Below are positions 24,110-33,212 of a DNA stretch of 64,000 bases, one piece after another. The stretch spans positions 1 to 64,000 of the forward strand of contig NZ_BFAV01000073.1 of NCBI RefSeq assembly GCF_002933875.1, written 5' to 3'. Both the position numbers and the translations under genes were made by a program. This DNA is from Desulfocucumis palustris. GTDB taxonomy: Bacteria > Bacillota > Desulfotomaculia > Desulfotomaculales > Desulfocucumaceae. Each line of letters begins with the position of its first letter. Position 1 is the stretch's first letter. The notes beneath the pieces are model-generated. The model saw nothing but the letters and a program-made list of their open reading frames with translations. It was not told where the DNA came from and searched no databases.

Positions 24110-25279
24110 GTGCAAAAGAACGTTAACAGTAAAACGGTTAAATTAATAAATTTGCCCCAGTCAGCGCTGGAAGGAATATTTATAGGCGGGTTCGCGGCAT
24201 TTCTCGCCCTTTACCTGTGGGTGCCCTATTCGTATTTGTTAACAGGGTACTATACCGCCCTGAGGCTGGGAAAAATTAACTCCTGGATATTTAAACCCTT
24301 TATTTTTATAGGCAGTTTGTCGGTGGGTCTTTTCGCCGGGGAGGCTTTTCACGAGGTATTGCTTTTTGCCGTTGATATGGTGGTGGTTTCCCTGGCGGTT
24401 CTGGCCGCTTACCATTTGTCTTACTGGGCTAATTTCTTCGCAACCCAGCAGGTATCCTCCAAATCCTTCTGGCTAACCTGTTTTTGGGCCGTGATATCAT
24501 CCGTGGTTATTTACCTGGTGGATCCGTCCCCGGTGGTGGTTGCGGCGGTGCCGCTGTTGTGGGCAAGTCTTATACCCCTGTGGTGTTTCGACCTGCGTTT
24601 GCTGCATGCCCCGCTTTTTACGGTTGTCTATTTATTTTTCTTCTGGCTGTGCACAGCCATATTAATGCCGGGACTGCACCAGCCGCTTTTTGAAATCTAC
24701 CGGCCCGGTTACTGGCTGGCGGCGATTCTGCTTTCCCTTGTTCCGGAATTATTCCCTTTATTGCATCCCGAGAGAAGGCATGTGCCGGAATCAAGGCCTG
24801 TTACCAGTTCTCCGCTTTCAGACTGGGAAAAATTTGTGGGTCTTAAAGAGGTTCTGATGCTGGCCCTTGGTTTTTACAGCATGTATATGGATAAATTCCC
24901 GCTGGTTCGCAGAATTGCTCCCCTGGGTAGATATTTAATAATAGCAGGGATGCTGCTGGAGTTGTATCCCCTTCTGGGAGGGCATTCCCCCCTGTCTCCG
25001 TGGTATAGCCTGCTTCCTGCCGCCGTGGGCATTATGCTTGAGCTGGCCCTGGAGAATTACGGGGTCTTTGCCCTCTGGACGCTGCAATATTCACTGGCCA
25101 TGGGTTTGGTCAGGATATTCATGACTCCTTCCGGAAGTACCGGCACCATCATGCTGGCGGCTTTTCTTCTATTCCTGGCCCTGGTGGTGTGGTTCAACCG
25201 GCCGGCGGGAGGCGTGTCCGGAGGCAGTCACTGGAAGAAGCGGGGCTGCGGTTCCGGTGAGGAGAGGGTAGGTCTTTAG
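24110..25279 (+). CDS. polytopic membrane protein, unknown
   Basis: A 389-residue protein with about ten predicted membrane helices and short loops. A proline-rich cytosolic or exposed loop at about 222-245 (HPERRHVPESRPVTSSPLSD) divides it into two halves. The C-terminus is basic and glycine-rich. No transporter signature was recognised. It has a GTG start at 24110 with AGGTAG upstream. It is followed by a strong terminator at 25347-25394. Confidence 0.65.
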   Translation: MQKNVNSKTVKLINLPQSALEGIFIGGFAAFLALYLWVPYSYLLTGYYTALRLGKINSWIFKPFIFIGSLSVGLFAGEAFHEVLLFAVDMVVVSLAVLAAYHLSYWANFFATQQVSSKSFWLTCFWAVISSVVIYLVDPSPVVVAAVPLLWASLIPLWCFDLRLLHAPLFTVVYLFFFWLCTAILMPGLHQPLFEIYRPGYWLAAILLSLVPELFPLLHPERRHVPESRPVTSSPLSDWEKFVGLKEVLMLALGFYSMYMDKFPLVRRIAPLGRYLIIAGMLLELYPLLGGHSPLSPWYSLLPAAVGIMLELALENYGVFALWTLQYSLAMGLVRIFMTPSGSTGTIMLAAFLLFLALVVWFNRPAGGVSGGSHWKKRGCGSGEERVGL

Positions 25280-25346
25280 ATTAATTTGACCGCGCAAAGA
25301 AGAAATCCCCCGCTTTAATGAACTGAACCCCGGGAAACAGTAAATT

Positions 25347-25394
25347 AAAATACCCCCTATGGTAGAATATGGACACTATCATAGGGGGTATTTT
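25347..25394 (+). terminator. intrinsic terminator
   Basis: A stem of about 19 bp built on AAAATACCCCCTATG and CATAGGGGGTATTTT, followed by TTATTG. It closes the membrane-protein gene. Confidence 0.85.
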
Positions 25395-25855
25395 TTATTG
25401 TTCGAAAAAGCACGGATTGGGCCTGATGTTTATTTGTTCACAAAAGGAGACAGGGGCTTTTTATTTTGTTTATAATTAGCGCCTGTATCCTTTTTTATCC
25501 CGCTAACAGCCTGTAAGACCCCGCCCTCGGAGGTCGGGGAGAAGCGGGCTAAAGCCCGGACCCGGTTCGCTCTTTATATTTTCTTTGAATTTTATAAAAT
25601 ATTAATTGTATGTTAACGAACAATGATGTAAAATTAATATAAAGCCGGATTTCAGGAATAGAAGGAGATTGTATGATATAGTGCACATGATACCATTGAC
25701 GGCAGGTTTGTGATATCCGTTTCAAAATATTTTATTGAAAAGCCATTTAAACTGTCTGAATGCGGGCAGCGGGTGGCTTTGTTGCTTTTAGGGAGGCGGT
25801 AAAGTTTATAAAAAATATGTCGGGATAATGTGTAAGCAAAGGGGAGGCTGGTTTT
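25395..25855. other. 461-base gene-free region upstream of the SulP gene
   Basis: It contains two small GC hairpins at 25519-25558 (CCCCG/CGGGG and CGGGCT/AGCCCG) and an AT-rich promoter-like segment near 25600-25640. No ORF with a ribosome site was found. Confidence 0.55.
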
Positions 25856-27622
25856 ATGGAATTTTTAAAAAATAACATTCCCATAATCAATACAATTGCT
25901 ACATATAAAAAAGAATATTTCAGATTCGATTTTATAGCGGCCCTTACGGTGGCGGTGGTGGCGCTGCCGCAATCCATGGCCTATGCCATGATTGCCGGGG
26001 TGGATCCGGCTTACGGTCTTTACTCGGCCATTGTGCTGGCCATTCTGGGTTCCGTATTCGGAAGTTCCAACCATTTGGCCACCGGCCCCACCAATGCCGT
26101 TTCGCTGCTTATTTCCAGCTATATGGCGGTTTATCTGGGACAGGGAAATTTTTTGGCCACTCTTTTCCTGCTGACCTTTATGGTGGGAGCCATACAATTT
26201 GCCATGGGCGCGTTAAAATTGGGCAAACTTGTCAACTATGTCTCACACTCCGTAATTGTGGGGTTTACCGCCGGGGCGGGGGTTATAATAGCCCTGGGCC
26301 AGTTGAATGCCCTGCTGGGGATATCTCTTAGCCAGGGTAAGCATTCCACCCTGGAGAAGGTCATGCTGACCTTTGAAAATATGGATAAAATGAATAATTA
26401 CGCTCTACTGCTGGGCATTTTTACCATACTGGTGATAATAGTATCTAAAAAAATAAGCAAAAACATCCCCGGAGCGCTGCTGGGAATTATATTTTCGGTG
26501 GTGCTGGTAATGCTTATGGGCCTGGATAAATACGGTATTAAAATGGCCGGCGAGATTCCCTCGGCGATACCTCCCTTCAGCATGATCAGCTTGAACCTTG
26601 AAAGTATCAACTCCCTGCTGGGAGGGGCTATTGTAATAGCGGTTATCGGCCTGGTGGAGGCGGTGTCCATATCAAAGGCCATTTCAGCCCAGACCATGCA
26701 GAAAATTGATCCCAACCAGGAATTCATAGGACAGGGCATAGCCAATATGGGTGGCGCTTTCTTCGGTTCCATAGCCGGTTCCGGTTCCTTTACCCGCTCC
26801 GCCATTGCCTTTCAGAACGGTGGGCGGACACGTTTAACCGGGGTTATTACCGGTATTGTTATACTGGTTTTGCTTTTGTTCTTCGCCCCCTTTGCCAAAT
26901 ATATCCCCAATGCCAGCCTGGCCGGGGTTATCATGGTGGTAGCCTACACCATGGTTGATAAAAACGCGGTCAGCAAAGTTTTCAAATCCAACAGAAACGA
27001 CGCCATTGTCATGACCATTACCTTTTTGACCACAATTCTCGCGCCTGAACTGGAATATGCAATCTATTCAGGGATTGCCATATCCATTCTGCTTTACCTG
27101 AAGGAAACCGGAGCGGCCAGTGTGGTAAGGCTGGCCCCGGTAAACGGCAGCCCCGGGCAGTTGGTGGAGTACCATACCGCCTGTGGTAACGGTCAACCGG
27201 TCAATTCTACCATTTCCGTGGTGCAACTGGACGGCAATCTTTATTTCGGTTCTTCTGCGGATCTGGAACAAAAATTAAATGACGTTTACTCGGATGCCCG
27301 GGTATTGGTGGTCAAATTCACCGGGGTAACCATGATGGACATAACATCCCTTGAGGTTATTGAAGGTTTTATAAGCAGGGTATTGAAGGAGGGCAAAAAA
27401 GTGCTTTTGTGTGACGTCCGTCCTTCAATAAAAAGAATGATGGAGAAAAGCCACATACTATCCATGGTGGGTGAGGGGAATGTATTTGTCACCGAGGAAG
27501 AAGTGCTGGCTTCATCGGCAAAGGCGCTGGAAAAGGCCGATGCCTGGCTGAGGGGAGAAATCGACATAGATTTCGGTCTGGGGAAAAAGGTATCGCAGCC
27601 CTCATCCCAGCCGGTTGGTTAG
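25856..27622 (+). CDS. SulP-family anion transporter with STAS domain
   Basis: A 588-residue SulP permease, with a membrane domain of about 12-14 helices (residues about 20-420) and a C-terminal STAS domain (about 445-560). The SulP hallmark VALPQSMAYAMIAGVDPAYGLYSA lies near the N-terminus, and the helix-8 region reads IGQGIANMGGAFFGSIAGSGSFTRSA in two pieces typical of the family. It probably moves sulfate or bicarbonate; in a putative sulfate reducer sulfate is attractive, but the sequence does not decide. A GGGGAGG site precedes ATG 25856. It is a single-gene transcript with terminator at 27645-27676. Confidence 0.92.
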   Translation: MEFLKNNIPIINTIATYKKEYFRFDFIAALTVAVVALPQSMAYAMIAGVDPAYGLYSAIVLAILGSVFGSSNHLATGPTNAVSLLISSYMAVYLGQGNFLATLFLLTFMVGAIQFAMGALKLGKLVNYVSHSVIVGFTAGAGVIIALGQLNALLGISLSQGKHSTLEKVMLTFENMDKMNNYALLLGIFTILVIIVSKKISKNIPGALLGIIFSVVLVMLMGLDKYGIKMAGEIPSAIPPFSMISLNLESINSLLGGAIVIAVIGLVEAVSISKAISAQTMQKIDPNQEFIGQGIANMGGAFFGSIAGSGSFTRSAIAFQNGGRTRLTGVITGIVILVLLLFFAPFAKYIPNASLAGVIMVVAYTMVDKNAVSKVFKSNRNDAIVMTITFLTTILAPELEYAIYSGIAISILLYLKETGAASVVRLAPVNGSPGQLVEYHTACGNGQPVNSTISVVQLDGNLYFGSSADLEQKLNDVYSDARVLVVKFTGVTMMDITSLEVIEGFISRVLKEGKKVLLCDVRPSIKRMMEKSHILSMVGEGNVFVTEEEVLASSAKALEKADAWLRGEIDIDFGLGKKVSQPSSQPVG

Positions 27623-27644
27623 TCTTTGAATAAAATAATTAAAG

Positions 27645-27676
27645 CAAAAAAAAACAGCCTTGAACGGCTGTTTTTT
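27645..27676 (+). terminator. intrinsic terminator of the SulP gene
   Basis: AAAAAACAGCC-TTGAAC-GGCTGTTTTTT, 23 bases after the SulP stop. Confidence 0.9.
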
Positions 27677-27811
27677 CTGCTTTAATGAATGTAGACCGGC
27701 CTATTGCCGCAGGGGAGCGACAAGATTTCCTTTAGCACCGGAATACATATTAAAAAAGCGATAATTTTAGCAATTGACATGAAAACTGTTTTGCCGCACA
27801 GGGATTCAGGT

Positions 27812-27849
27812 TAGGATATAGGAAACGGTATAGGATATAGGAAACGGTA
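27812..27849 (+). repeat. tandem 19-bp repeat upstream of a small gene
   Basis: Two perfect consecutive copies of TAGGATATAGGAAACGGTA, ending two bases before the AGGAGGG ribosome site of the small ORF at 27865. Confidence 0.8.
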
Positions 27850-27864
27850 AAGGAGGGAGACATC

Positions 27865-28077
27865 ATGTCCACATGGGTGAAAACCGAAGCTCTGCCTGTG
27901 CATCATTTATTACTGTGCCTTACCTGGGACTCGGCAAAAAAAATTATGATGGGGGCAATTATAGTTTTAGCCCGCTTAATGATGGCTTCCTTGCCCGGTC
28001 CCGCCTATGGGATAATCAGAACCTGGATCAAGGTATGCAATATTGTGGAAGGTAAGATAATAAGGCTATACAGATAA
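27865..28077 (+). CDS. possible 70-residue protein in a self-contained transcription unit
   Basis: ATG 27865 has an ideal AAGGAGGG site eight bases upstream, and an intrinsic terminator begins at the stop codon. The 70-residue product is partly hydrophobic (KKIMMGAIIVLARLMMASLPG) and unlike any family I know. An overlapping frame from ATG 27873 encodes 60 residues of more ordinary composition (KKNYDGGNYSFSPLNDG) but has no ribosome site, so a frameshift inside this unit is possible. The 19-bp tandem repeat directly upstream is unusual. Confidence 0.4.
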   Translation: MSTWVKTEALPVHHLLLCLTWDSAKKIMMGAIIVLARLMMASLPGPAYGIIRTWIKVCNIVEGKIIRLYR

Positions 28078-28102
28078 AAGATTCCTCCGGGAATCTTTTA
28101 TC
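28073..28102 (+). terminator. intrinsic terminator of the small unit
   Basis: GATAAAAGATTCC pairs with GGAATCTTTTATC around TCCG. Confidence 0.8.
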
Positions 28103-28157
28103 CGATCATCTGGAGGATACGGCAGGCCCCGTGGCGAAAGGTGATATAATAAGGTTA

Positions 28158-28223
28158 GGGGACACACCTTCTCAGGTTATATTAATTCCATAATTTTAAA
28201 CAATTTCGCGAAGGATTGTCCCC
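28158..28223. repeat. GGGGACA-ended miniature inverted repeat, copy 1
   Basis: It starts GGGGACACACCTTCTC and ends CGAAGGATTGTCCCC; the ends are imperfect inverse complements and the middle is AT-rich. Copies lie at 45192-45259, 45271-45342 and, more diverged, at 48012-48068. It sits directly before the ribosome site of 28241. Confidence 0.7.
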
Positions 28224-28240
28224 AATTGGGGTGAAAAAGA

Positions 28241-28759
28241 TTGACGGATGAATCTTTAATAGGCGGCGGCGCTTCTGTAAAAGAGATTGCCGCCAGGTTT
28301 CTGGAAGCAGTACATGATGAGGATGCGGCTTCTTTCTGGGATCTTTTGGACAGCCGGGGAAAGGGCTACTTTCTTGGCCTGTGGTCTTATGTATTACCCA
28401 ATATCAGCCTTAACACCATTATCAGTCTGTCCCGGGAACCCGGATTTATCAGCGACACCATGGGATCGGTGGTCAGGGAGCTGAAAAAGTGCCTGTGGGA
28501 GCTTTTTCAGAAACCGGTTGCGGGGGAAATAATATACGATGACCCGCTTCACGCCAGGGTTGTGTTGGAGCGGGAAGACGGCGGAGGAATTGAAGCCGAA
28601 GATACTTCGCAGGAATTTATACCCCTGGTAATGGAACTTGCCCAGCCGGAAGAGGTAAACCCGGCCGGGCCGGTTAAAGCCACCATCGCCAATCTCACTT
28701 GCTGGAAAATAGACACCTTGAAATGCCTGCATTTTTACAGGGAGATATCCCAGGCCTGA
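28241..28759 (+). CDS. hypothetical 172-residue protein
   Basis: A soluble protein with an N-terminal helical segment (VKEIAARFLEAVHDEDAASF) reminiscent of NTF2-like or DUF-type cytosolic proteins, then a mixed alpha/beta remainder ending in CWKIDTLKCLHFYRE. The family is not recognised. It has a TTG start at 28241 with GGGGTG upstream. The ribosome site comes directly after the miniature repeat at 28158-28223. The next gene follows after 52 bases. Confidence 0.6.
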   Translation: MTDESLIGGGASVKEIAARFLEAVHDEDAASFWDLLDSRGKGYFLGLWSYVLPNISLNTIISLSREPGFISDTMGSVVRELKKCLWELFQKPVAGEIIYDDPLHARVVLEREDGGGIEAEDTSQEFIPLVMELAQPEEVNPAGPVKATIANLTCWKIDTLKCLHFYREISQA

Positions 28760-28811
28760 AAAATCCGGGCCGGAAGAATTTTGAAAAATTTATTTGGAAA
28801 GGTTGGGAAGC

Positions 28812-29057
28812 ATGCCGGAGGAAAAGGAGTATCAATTGGAACTGCCTGAGGAAGCCGTCCGCAAACTGGAGGAATATGCAAAAAAGACAGGCCAGTCGGA
28901 GGACCAGGTGGTGGAATATATACTCTATGAGTTTCTGGAAAAACAGTACAGGATTATTGAAAAAAAGGCCGCCGAATTGAACAAGCCGGTGGGAGAACTA
29001 ATGACCGCCCAGTTTTTAAAAATTCTGGATTTACTGGACGGCAACGTAATTAACTGA
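28812..29057 (+). CDS. small ribbon-helix-helix-like protein
   Basis: About 81 residues. The first 40 residues (YQLELPEEAVRKLEEYAKK, then SEDQVVEYILYEFLEKQY) have the strand-helix-helix pattern of CopG/Arc-type proteins, and the rest is helical. It may bind DNA as a dimer (inference). ATG 28812 is preferred to the TTG at 28794. It is in the same orientation as 28241 and probably in its operon. A terminator follows. Confidence 0.6.
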   Translation: MPEEKEYQLELPEEAVRKLEEYAKKTGQSEDQVVEYILYEFLEKQYRIIEKKAAELNKPVGELMTAQFLKILDLLDGNVIN

Positions 29058-29073
29058 AATACAGGCAAGCTTT

Positions 29074-29104
29074 AAGGACGACCTGACGGGCCGTCCTTTT
29101 TTGT
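29074..29104 (+). terminator. intrinsic terminator
   Basis: AAGGACGACC pairs with GGGCCGTCCTT (one bulge), followed by TTTT. Confidence 0.75.
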
Positions 29105-29273
29105 TGGCTTAATCCGGAAAGTTAAAACCTTATCCTGTCAACTTTCTTTTATGAAAGAAATAACTGAGGAAGGGCCTCCCAAAAACGGGGATGTATAGGT
29201 AAAATTTATATTGTTAATAATATTACAGGTATTTATTTTTAAATGAATCATATTAATGAAGGGGTGAAAAGGA

Positions 29274-29501
29274 ATGCAATGGCTTAACAAGACGGCCCTT
29301 GTCCTGGTAATCATCGGTGCCATTAACTGGCTGCTGGTTGGCTTATTCCAGTGGGATCTGGTTACCACCTTGCTGGGAGGGGACACCGTCAGAAACTCTT
29401 CCCTGCTCAGCAGAATAATCTACACACTGGTGGGAATCAGCGGCCTGTATCTCATTCCATGGTTATTCAGGGAAAGACTTAAAGTGGATCAGAACCAATA
29501 A
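29274..29501 (+). CDS. DUF378 membrane protein
   Basis: A 75-residue protein with two membrane helices, matching the DUF378 pattern: NKTALVLVIIGAINWLLVGLF, then DLVTTLLGG, then RIIYTLVGISGLYLI. The function of the family is unknown. A GGGGTGAAAAGGA site precedes ATG 29274. It is a single gene with its own terminator. Confidence 0.85.
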   Translation: MQWLNKTALVLVIIGAINWLLVGLFQWDLVTTLLGGDTVRNSSLLSRIIYTLVGISGLYLIPWLFRERLKVDQNQ

Positions 29502-29520
29502 CATAAGCAGGCAATACATA

Positions 29521-29557
29521 AAAAATGCCCCGGGCGGTTTTAGCAGCGGGGCATTTT
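29521..29557 (+). terminator. intrinsic terminator
   Basis: AAAATGCCCCG pairs with CGGGGCATTTT around a 15-base loop. Confidence 0.85.
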
Positions 29558-29696
29558 AGCCGGCTTTCACAGCATAAATATTATAGTGGGATTGCTCAAG
29601 CCTGAAAAAATGTTTCACTCCGCTCAGAGTATTTCTTCACTATTTTTAGACTTTTTGCGATAGAAAAATAAATTACAATTTTAATATTTATTGAAA

Positions 29697-29748
29697 TTGT
29701 GTGATTATAGTGTTAAATTATAATATAAAGTGAATGAATAATCAGTCA
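29697..29748 (+). promoter_or_regulatory. promoter with FadR-like operator upstream of the acyl-CoA ligase
   Basis: TTGTGT (29697-29702) and TATAAT (29719-29724) are 16 bases apart. TGAATGAATAATCAGTCA (29731-29748) lies at the expected transcription start. It matches, with one difference as I recall it, the 18-bp palindrome bound by the TetR-family fatty-acid-degradation repressor FadR of Bacillus (TGAATGANTANTCATTCA). Release by long-chain acyl-CoA is inferred. Confidence 0.65.
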
Positions 29749-29765
29749 ACTGAAGGAGGGATATT

Positions 29766-31451
29766 ATGACCGGCACCGGTGTAGATAATTTTGAATATTA
29801 TCCCCAAGGGGTACCCAGAAGCCTTGATTATCCCGACATATCCGTCTATCAGCTGCTGGAGCGGTCCGAGGGCAAATATCCGGATAATACGGCCACAATT
29901 TTTATGGGCGGCAAGATGACCTTCCGGCAGCTAAAGAACAAAGTGGACCGCTTTGCCGCAGCCCTGCACCATATTGGTATAAAAAAGGGCGACCGGGTGG
30001 TGATAATGCTGCCCAACTGTCCCCAGGCGGTGATAAGCTATTACGCCGTTTTGAGGCTTGGCGCCGTGGCGGTTATGACCAATCCCCTATACATGGAAAG
30101 GGAGCTTTCCCACCAGTTGAGGGATGCGGATTCCGAAACCATCATTTTTCTTGATTTGCTTTATCCTAAAATTAACAAGGTTAAGGACGACACACCGCTT
30201 AAAAATTTCATTGTTACGGGTATAAAAGATTTTCTGCCCTTCCCGCTTAACCTTATATATCCGTTTAAAGCCAAAAAGGACGGGCAGTGGGTGGATATAC
30301 CAGCCGGCCAGGGAATTACCGGTTTTAAATCCCTGATTGACAAATATCCTCCCAATCCTCCGGCAGTTGACATCAATCCAAAGGAAGACCTGGCTTTGCT
30401 GCAGTATACCGGAGGCACCACCGGCCTTTCCAAGGGGGCGATGCTTACCCATGGGAATCTGGTGGCCAATGTGATGCAGGTAAGCGCATGGTGGCCGGAA
30501 GTCCGCCAGGGCAAGGAAATTTTGTTGGCGGCGCTTCCCTTTTTCCATGTGTACGGCATGACCGTGGCGATGAATTTTTGTGTATATAACGCGGCCGCCA
30601 TGATTCTGGTCCCCCGTTTCGAGATAAACAACGTGCTGAAGTTAATCCAGAAATACAGGGCGACGCTGTTCCCGGGGGCTCCCACCATGTACGTGGCGGT
30701 AAACTCCCATCCGGAAATTAAAAAATATGATCTCTCTTCCATCAGGCTTTGCCTGAGCGGCGCGGCTCCCTTGCCGGTGGAGGTCAGGGACAAATTCGAG
30801 GAGATTACCGGAGGCAGGCTGCTGGAGGGTTATGGCCTAACCGAGACCTCACCGGTTACCCACAGCAACCCCGTAAATGACCAGCGCTATGTTGGCTCCA
30901 TAGGATTTCCCCTGCCGGACACCAGGTGCAAGCTGGTGGATATTGAAACCGGCCAGGACGAGGTCGGCCCCGGTCAGCCTGGAGAGTTGTGTATTTACGG
31001 TCCCCAGGTTATGAAGGGTTACTGGAATATGCCCGAGGAGACGGCCAAATGCCTTCAAAACGGCTGGCTTCACACCGGGGATATTGCCCAGGTTGATGAT
31101 AAGGGCCTGTATTACATAGTTGACCGCAAGAAGGATTTGGTTATAGCCGGAGGCTACAATATCTATCCCCGGGAAGTGGAGGAAGTTCTTTACGAACATC
31201 CAAAGGTCAAAGAAGCGGTGGTGGCCGGGGTTCCCGACAAATACAGGGGAGAAACCCTGAAGGCCTATATCATATTAAAGGATAATGAGACGGCCAGCGA
31301 CCAGGAGATAATAAAATTCTGCCAGGAGAGGCTTGCCAAATACAAAGTTCCCAAAAAGATTGAGTTCCGGCAGGAGCTTCCCAAAACCATGGTGGGGAAA
31401 ATACTGCGCAGAGTTCTTGTGGAGGAAGAAAGGAAAGCCACGTCCGAATAG
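29766..31451 (+). CDS. long-chain acyl-CoA synthetase (FadD/LcfA-like)
   Basis: A 561-residue ANL-superfamily ligase that activates a carboxylic acid to acyl-AMP and then acyl-CoA. Motifs are the phosphate loop YTGGTTGLSKGAMLTH (about 216-231), GYGLTETSPV, the TGDIAQVDDKGLYYIVDRKKD hinge in two parts, and the C-terminal catalytic Lys in KTMVGKILRRVL. The length and the HVYGM segment fit LcfA/FadD long-chain enzymes. It has an AAGGAGGGATATT site before ATG 29766. Its promoter carries a FadR-like palindrome, which supports a fatty-acid role. It is convergent with the second ligase at 31495. Confidence 0.9.
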   Translation: MTGTGVDNFEYYPQGVPRSLDYPDISVYQLLERSEGKYPDNTATIFMGGKMTFRQLKNKVDRFAAALHHIGIKKGDRVVIMLPNCPQAVISYYAVLRLGAVAVMTNPLYMERELSHQLRDADSETIIFLDLLYPKINKVKDDTPLKNFIVTGIKDFLPFPLNLIYPFKAKKDGQWVDIPAGQGITGFKSLIDKYPPNPPAVDINPKEDLALLQYTGGTTGLSKGAMLTHGNLVANVMQVSAWWPEVRQGKEILLAALPFFHVYGMTVAMNFCVYNAAAMILVPRFEINNVLKLIQKYRATLFPGAPTMYVAVNSHPEIKKYDLSSIRLCLSGAAPLPVEVRDKFEEITGGRLLEGYGLTETSPVTHSNPVNDQRYVGSIGFPLPDTRCKLVDIETGQDEVGPGQPGELCIYGPQVMKGYWNMPEETAKCLQNGWLHTGDIAQVDDKGLYYIVDRKKDLVIAGGYNIYPREVEEVLYEHPKVKEAVVAGVPDKYRGETLKAYIILKDNETASDQEIIKFCQERLAKYKVPKKIEFRQELPKTMVGKILRRVLVEEERKATSE

Positions 31452-31463
31452 GCGTGGCTTTCC
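31432..31463. terminator. hairpin between convergent ligase genes
   Basis: GGAAAGCCACG (31432-31442) pairs with CGTGGCTTTCC (31453-31463); the stop codon at 31449-31451 lies in the loop. It may serve both transcripts. Confidence 0.55.
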
Positions 31464-31494
31464 CCCGGGTAACCGGGAGGGGGGCAAAAATTAA

Positions 31495-33018
31495 TCATTT
31501 GACTAATTTATATTTGTTTCTTAATACGTTCTTCAATACCTTGCCCGAGGCGTTTCTGGGCAGAGCGTCGATAAATTCAATGACCCTGGGAACCTTATAA
31601 GCAGCCAGCCTGGTCTGGCAGAAAGCTTTCAAATCCGCTTCGGCCATTTGCCGCCCCAGTTTCGGGCAAACCAACGCCAGCACCGTCTCGCCCCACACCG
31701 GGTTGGGGACACCGATAACGGCTGCTTCCAGTATGTCCGGGTATTCGTAAAGAACCTGCTCCACCTCGGTGGAATAAACATTTTCGCCCCCGCTGATAAT
31801 CATGTCCTTTTTACGGTCCACCAGGGTGATGTAGCCTTCCTCATCCACGGTGGCCAGGTCACCGGTGTAAAGCCAGCCGTTCTTTAAGGCTTCCCCTGTT
31901 GCCTCCGGATTTTTGTAGTAGCACTTCATGATGGTTTCGCCCCGGATTATGAATTCGCCCACCTGGTCCGGTTTAACATCATTATTGCCGGCATCCACCA
32001 CCCGGGCTTCCAGGTTGTTGATAGCCTTGCCCCCGGCGCCGGGTTTTCTTAGCTGGTCTTCCGGTTCCAGCAGTATTCCGCCCGGTCCCCCCTCGGTTAG
32101 ACCACAGAGGTTGTAAAAATTTTTATTGCCGAAAAATTCCATGCAACGCTTAACCAGTTCCGGCGCCATGGGCGCCGCCCCGTAGCCAAGGCGCCGGACT
32201 GAAGAAAGATCGTATTTATCCGGGTCCGGAACTTGCAACATGAAATTGTACATGGTGGGAACCCCGAAGAACAATGTTATTCTTTCATCGGAAATTGTTT
32301 TCAGCACCCTTTCGGGGGCAAATATTTTTACCGCGACATGGGATGCCCCCACGTACATACCTGAAACCAGGAAGAGGTTAAGCTGGGCTGAGTGAAAAAG
32401 GGGAGCCACGTGAAGGAGCCGGTCTTTGGGGTTTATCCCCAGATGAACCACCATGTTCAGGGCCACATGGAGTATGCGGTGGTGATCAAACAGCGCTCCC
32501 TTGGGCCTGCCCGTGGTTCCCGAGGTATATAATATTTCGCAGTCGTCCCATTCATCTACAATAATATCCGGGTCCTCTTCCGAAGACCTTTTTACACACT
32601 CTTCCCAGCAGCGCATGTTTTCCGGCGCTGCCGGGCCGGAGGCTTTAATGAACAGCGGGGACATACTCTTTGATATTTCCAGGGCCAGGGGTTCGTATTC
32701 CGGGTCAAATATAAACACCTTGCTGTCGGATTGCTCCAGTATGTACAAAACCTCGGGCAGGGCCAGCCTGTAATTAACGGGCACCGCCACCGCCCCTGCC
32801 TTTAATATCCCGAAGAAGGCCATTACGTACAGATGACTGTTTTGCATCATTAACGAGACCTTGTCCCCTTTTTTTATTCCCATTTGTATAAGGGCATGAG
32901 CCATCCGGTTGGCCTGGGCGTTTAGCTCGCCATAGGAATATCTTTTGTCTTCGTATACCAGGGCCTCTTTAAACGGCGTTTTCCTGGCGTGAAGGGATAG
33001 TAAACCGCCTATATCCAT
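31495..33018 (-). CDS. acyl-CoA ligase (AMP-forming), medium/long-chain type
   Basis: A 507-residue ANL-superfamily ligase. It carries phosphate loop LYTSGTTGRPKGALFDH (about 173-189), GLTEGGPGG, TGDLATVDEEGYITLVDRKKDMI in two parts and a C-terminal NASGKVLKNVLR with the catalytic Lys. It differs from the 29766 enzyme in being shorter at the N-terminus. The substrate is unknown. It may provide the acyl-CoA for the beta-oxidation-like operon located just upstream on the same strand (33213-39040), but a hairpin and a gap of 195 bases separate them, so it could have its own promoter. Confidence 0.88.
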   Translation of the reverse strand: MDIGGLLSLHARKTPFKEALVYEDKRYSYGELNAQANRMAHALIQMGIKKGDKVSLMMQNSHLYVMAFFGILKAGAVAVPVNYRLALPEVLYILEQSDSKVFIFDPEYEPLALEISKSMSPLFIKASGPAAPENMRCWEECVKRSSEEDPDIIVDEWDDCEILYTSGTTGRPKGALFDHHRILHVALNMVVHLGINPKDRLLHVAPLFHSAQLNLFLVSGMYVGASHVAVKIFAPERVLKTISDERITLFFGVPTMYNFMLQVPDPDKYDLSSVRRLGYGAAPMAPELVKRCMEFFGNKNFYNLCGLTEGGPGGILLEPEDQLRKPGAGGKAINNLEARVVDAGNNDVKPDQVGEFIIRGETIMKCYYKNPEATGEALKNGWLYTGDLATVDEEGYITLVDRKKDMIISGGENVYSTEVEQVLYEYPDILEAAVIGVPNPVWGETVLALVCPKLGRQMAEADLKAFCQTRLAAYKVPRVIEFIDALPRNASGKVLKNVLRNKYKLVK

Positions 33019-33169
33019 TCAGTGGACGCCTCGCTTCCTTTATAATAATACTGTTTAAGAAATAGCCCCCGTGTTTTTGGGCGCGGTTAACAGAGTGGGG
33101 AAGGCCGGTTTATAATGATTATGTATAAACAATTGTGAAATTTCAGAAAATAGATTTGCTTCCGGGGTG

Positions 33170-33195
33170 ATGCCCGCCGGTTTCCCGGCAGGCAT
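33170..33195 (-). terminator. hairpin after the acyl-CoA dehydrogenase gene
   Basis: ATGCCCGCCGG (33170-33180) pairs with CCGGCAGGCAT (33185-33195) with one mismatch, 17 bases past the stop at 33213 on the minus strand. There is no strong T tract, so read-through is possible. Confidence 0.5.
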
Positions 33196-33212
33196 TCAGT
33201 CAATAAACCCGT

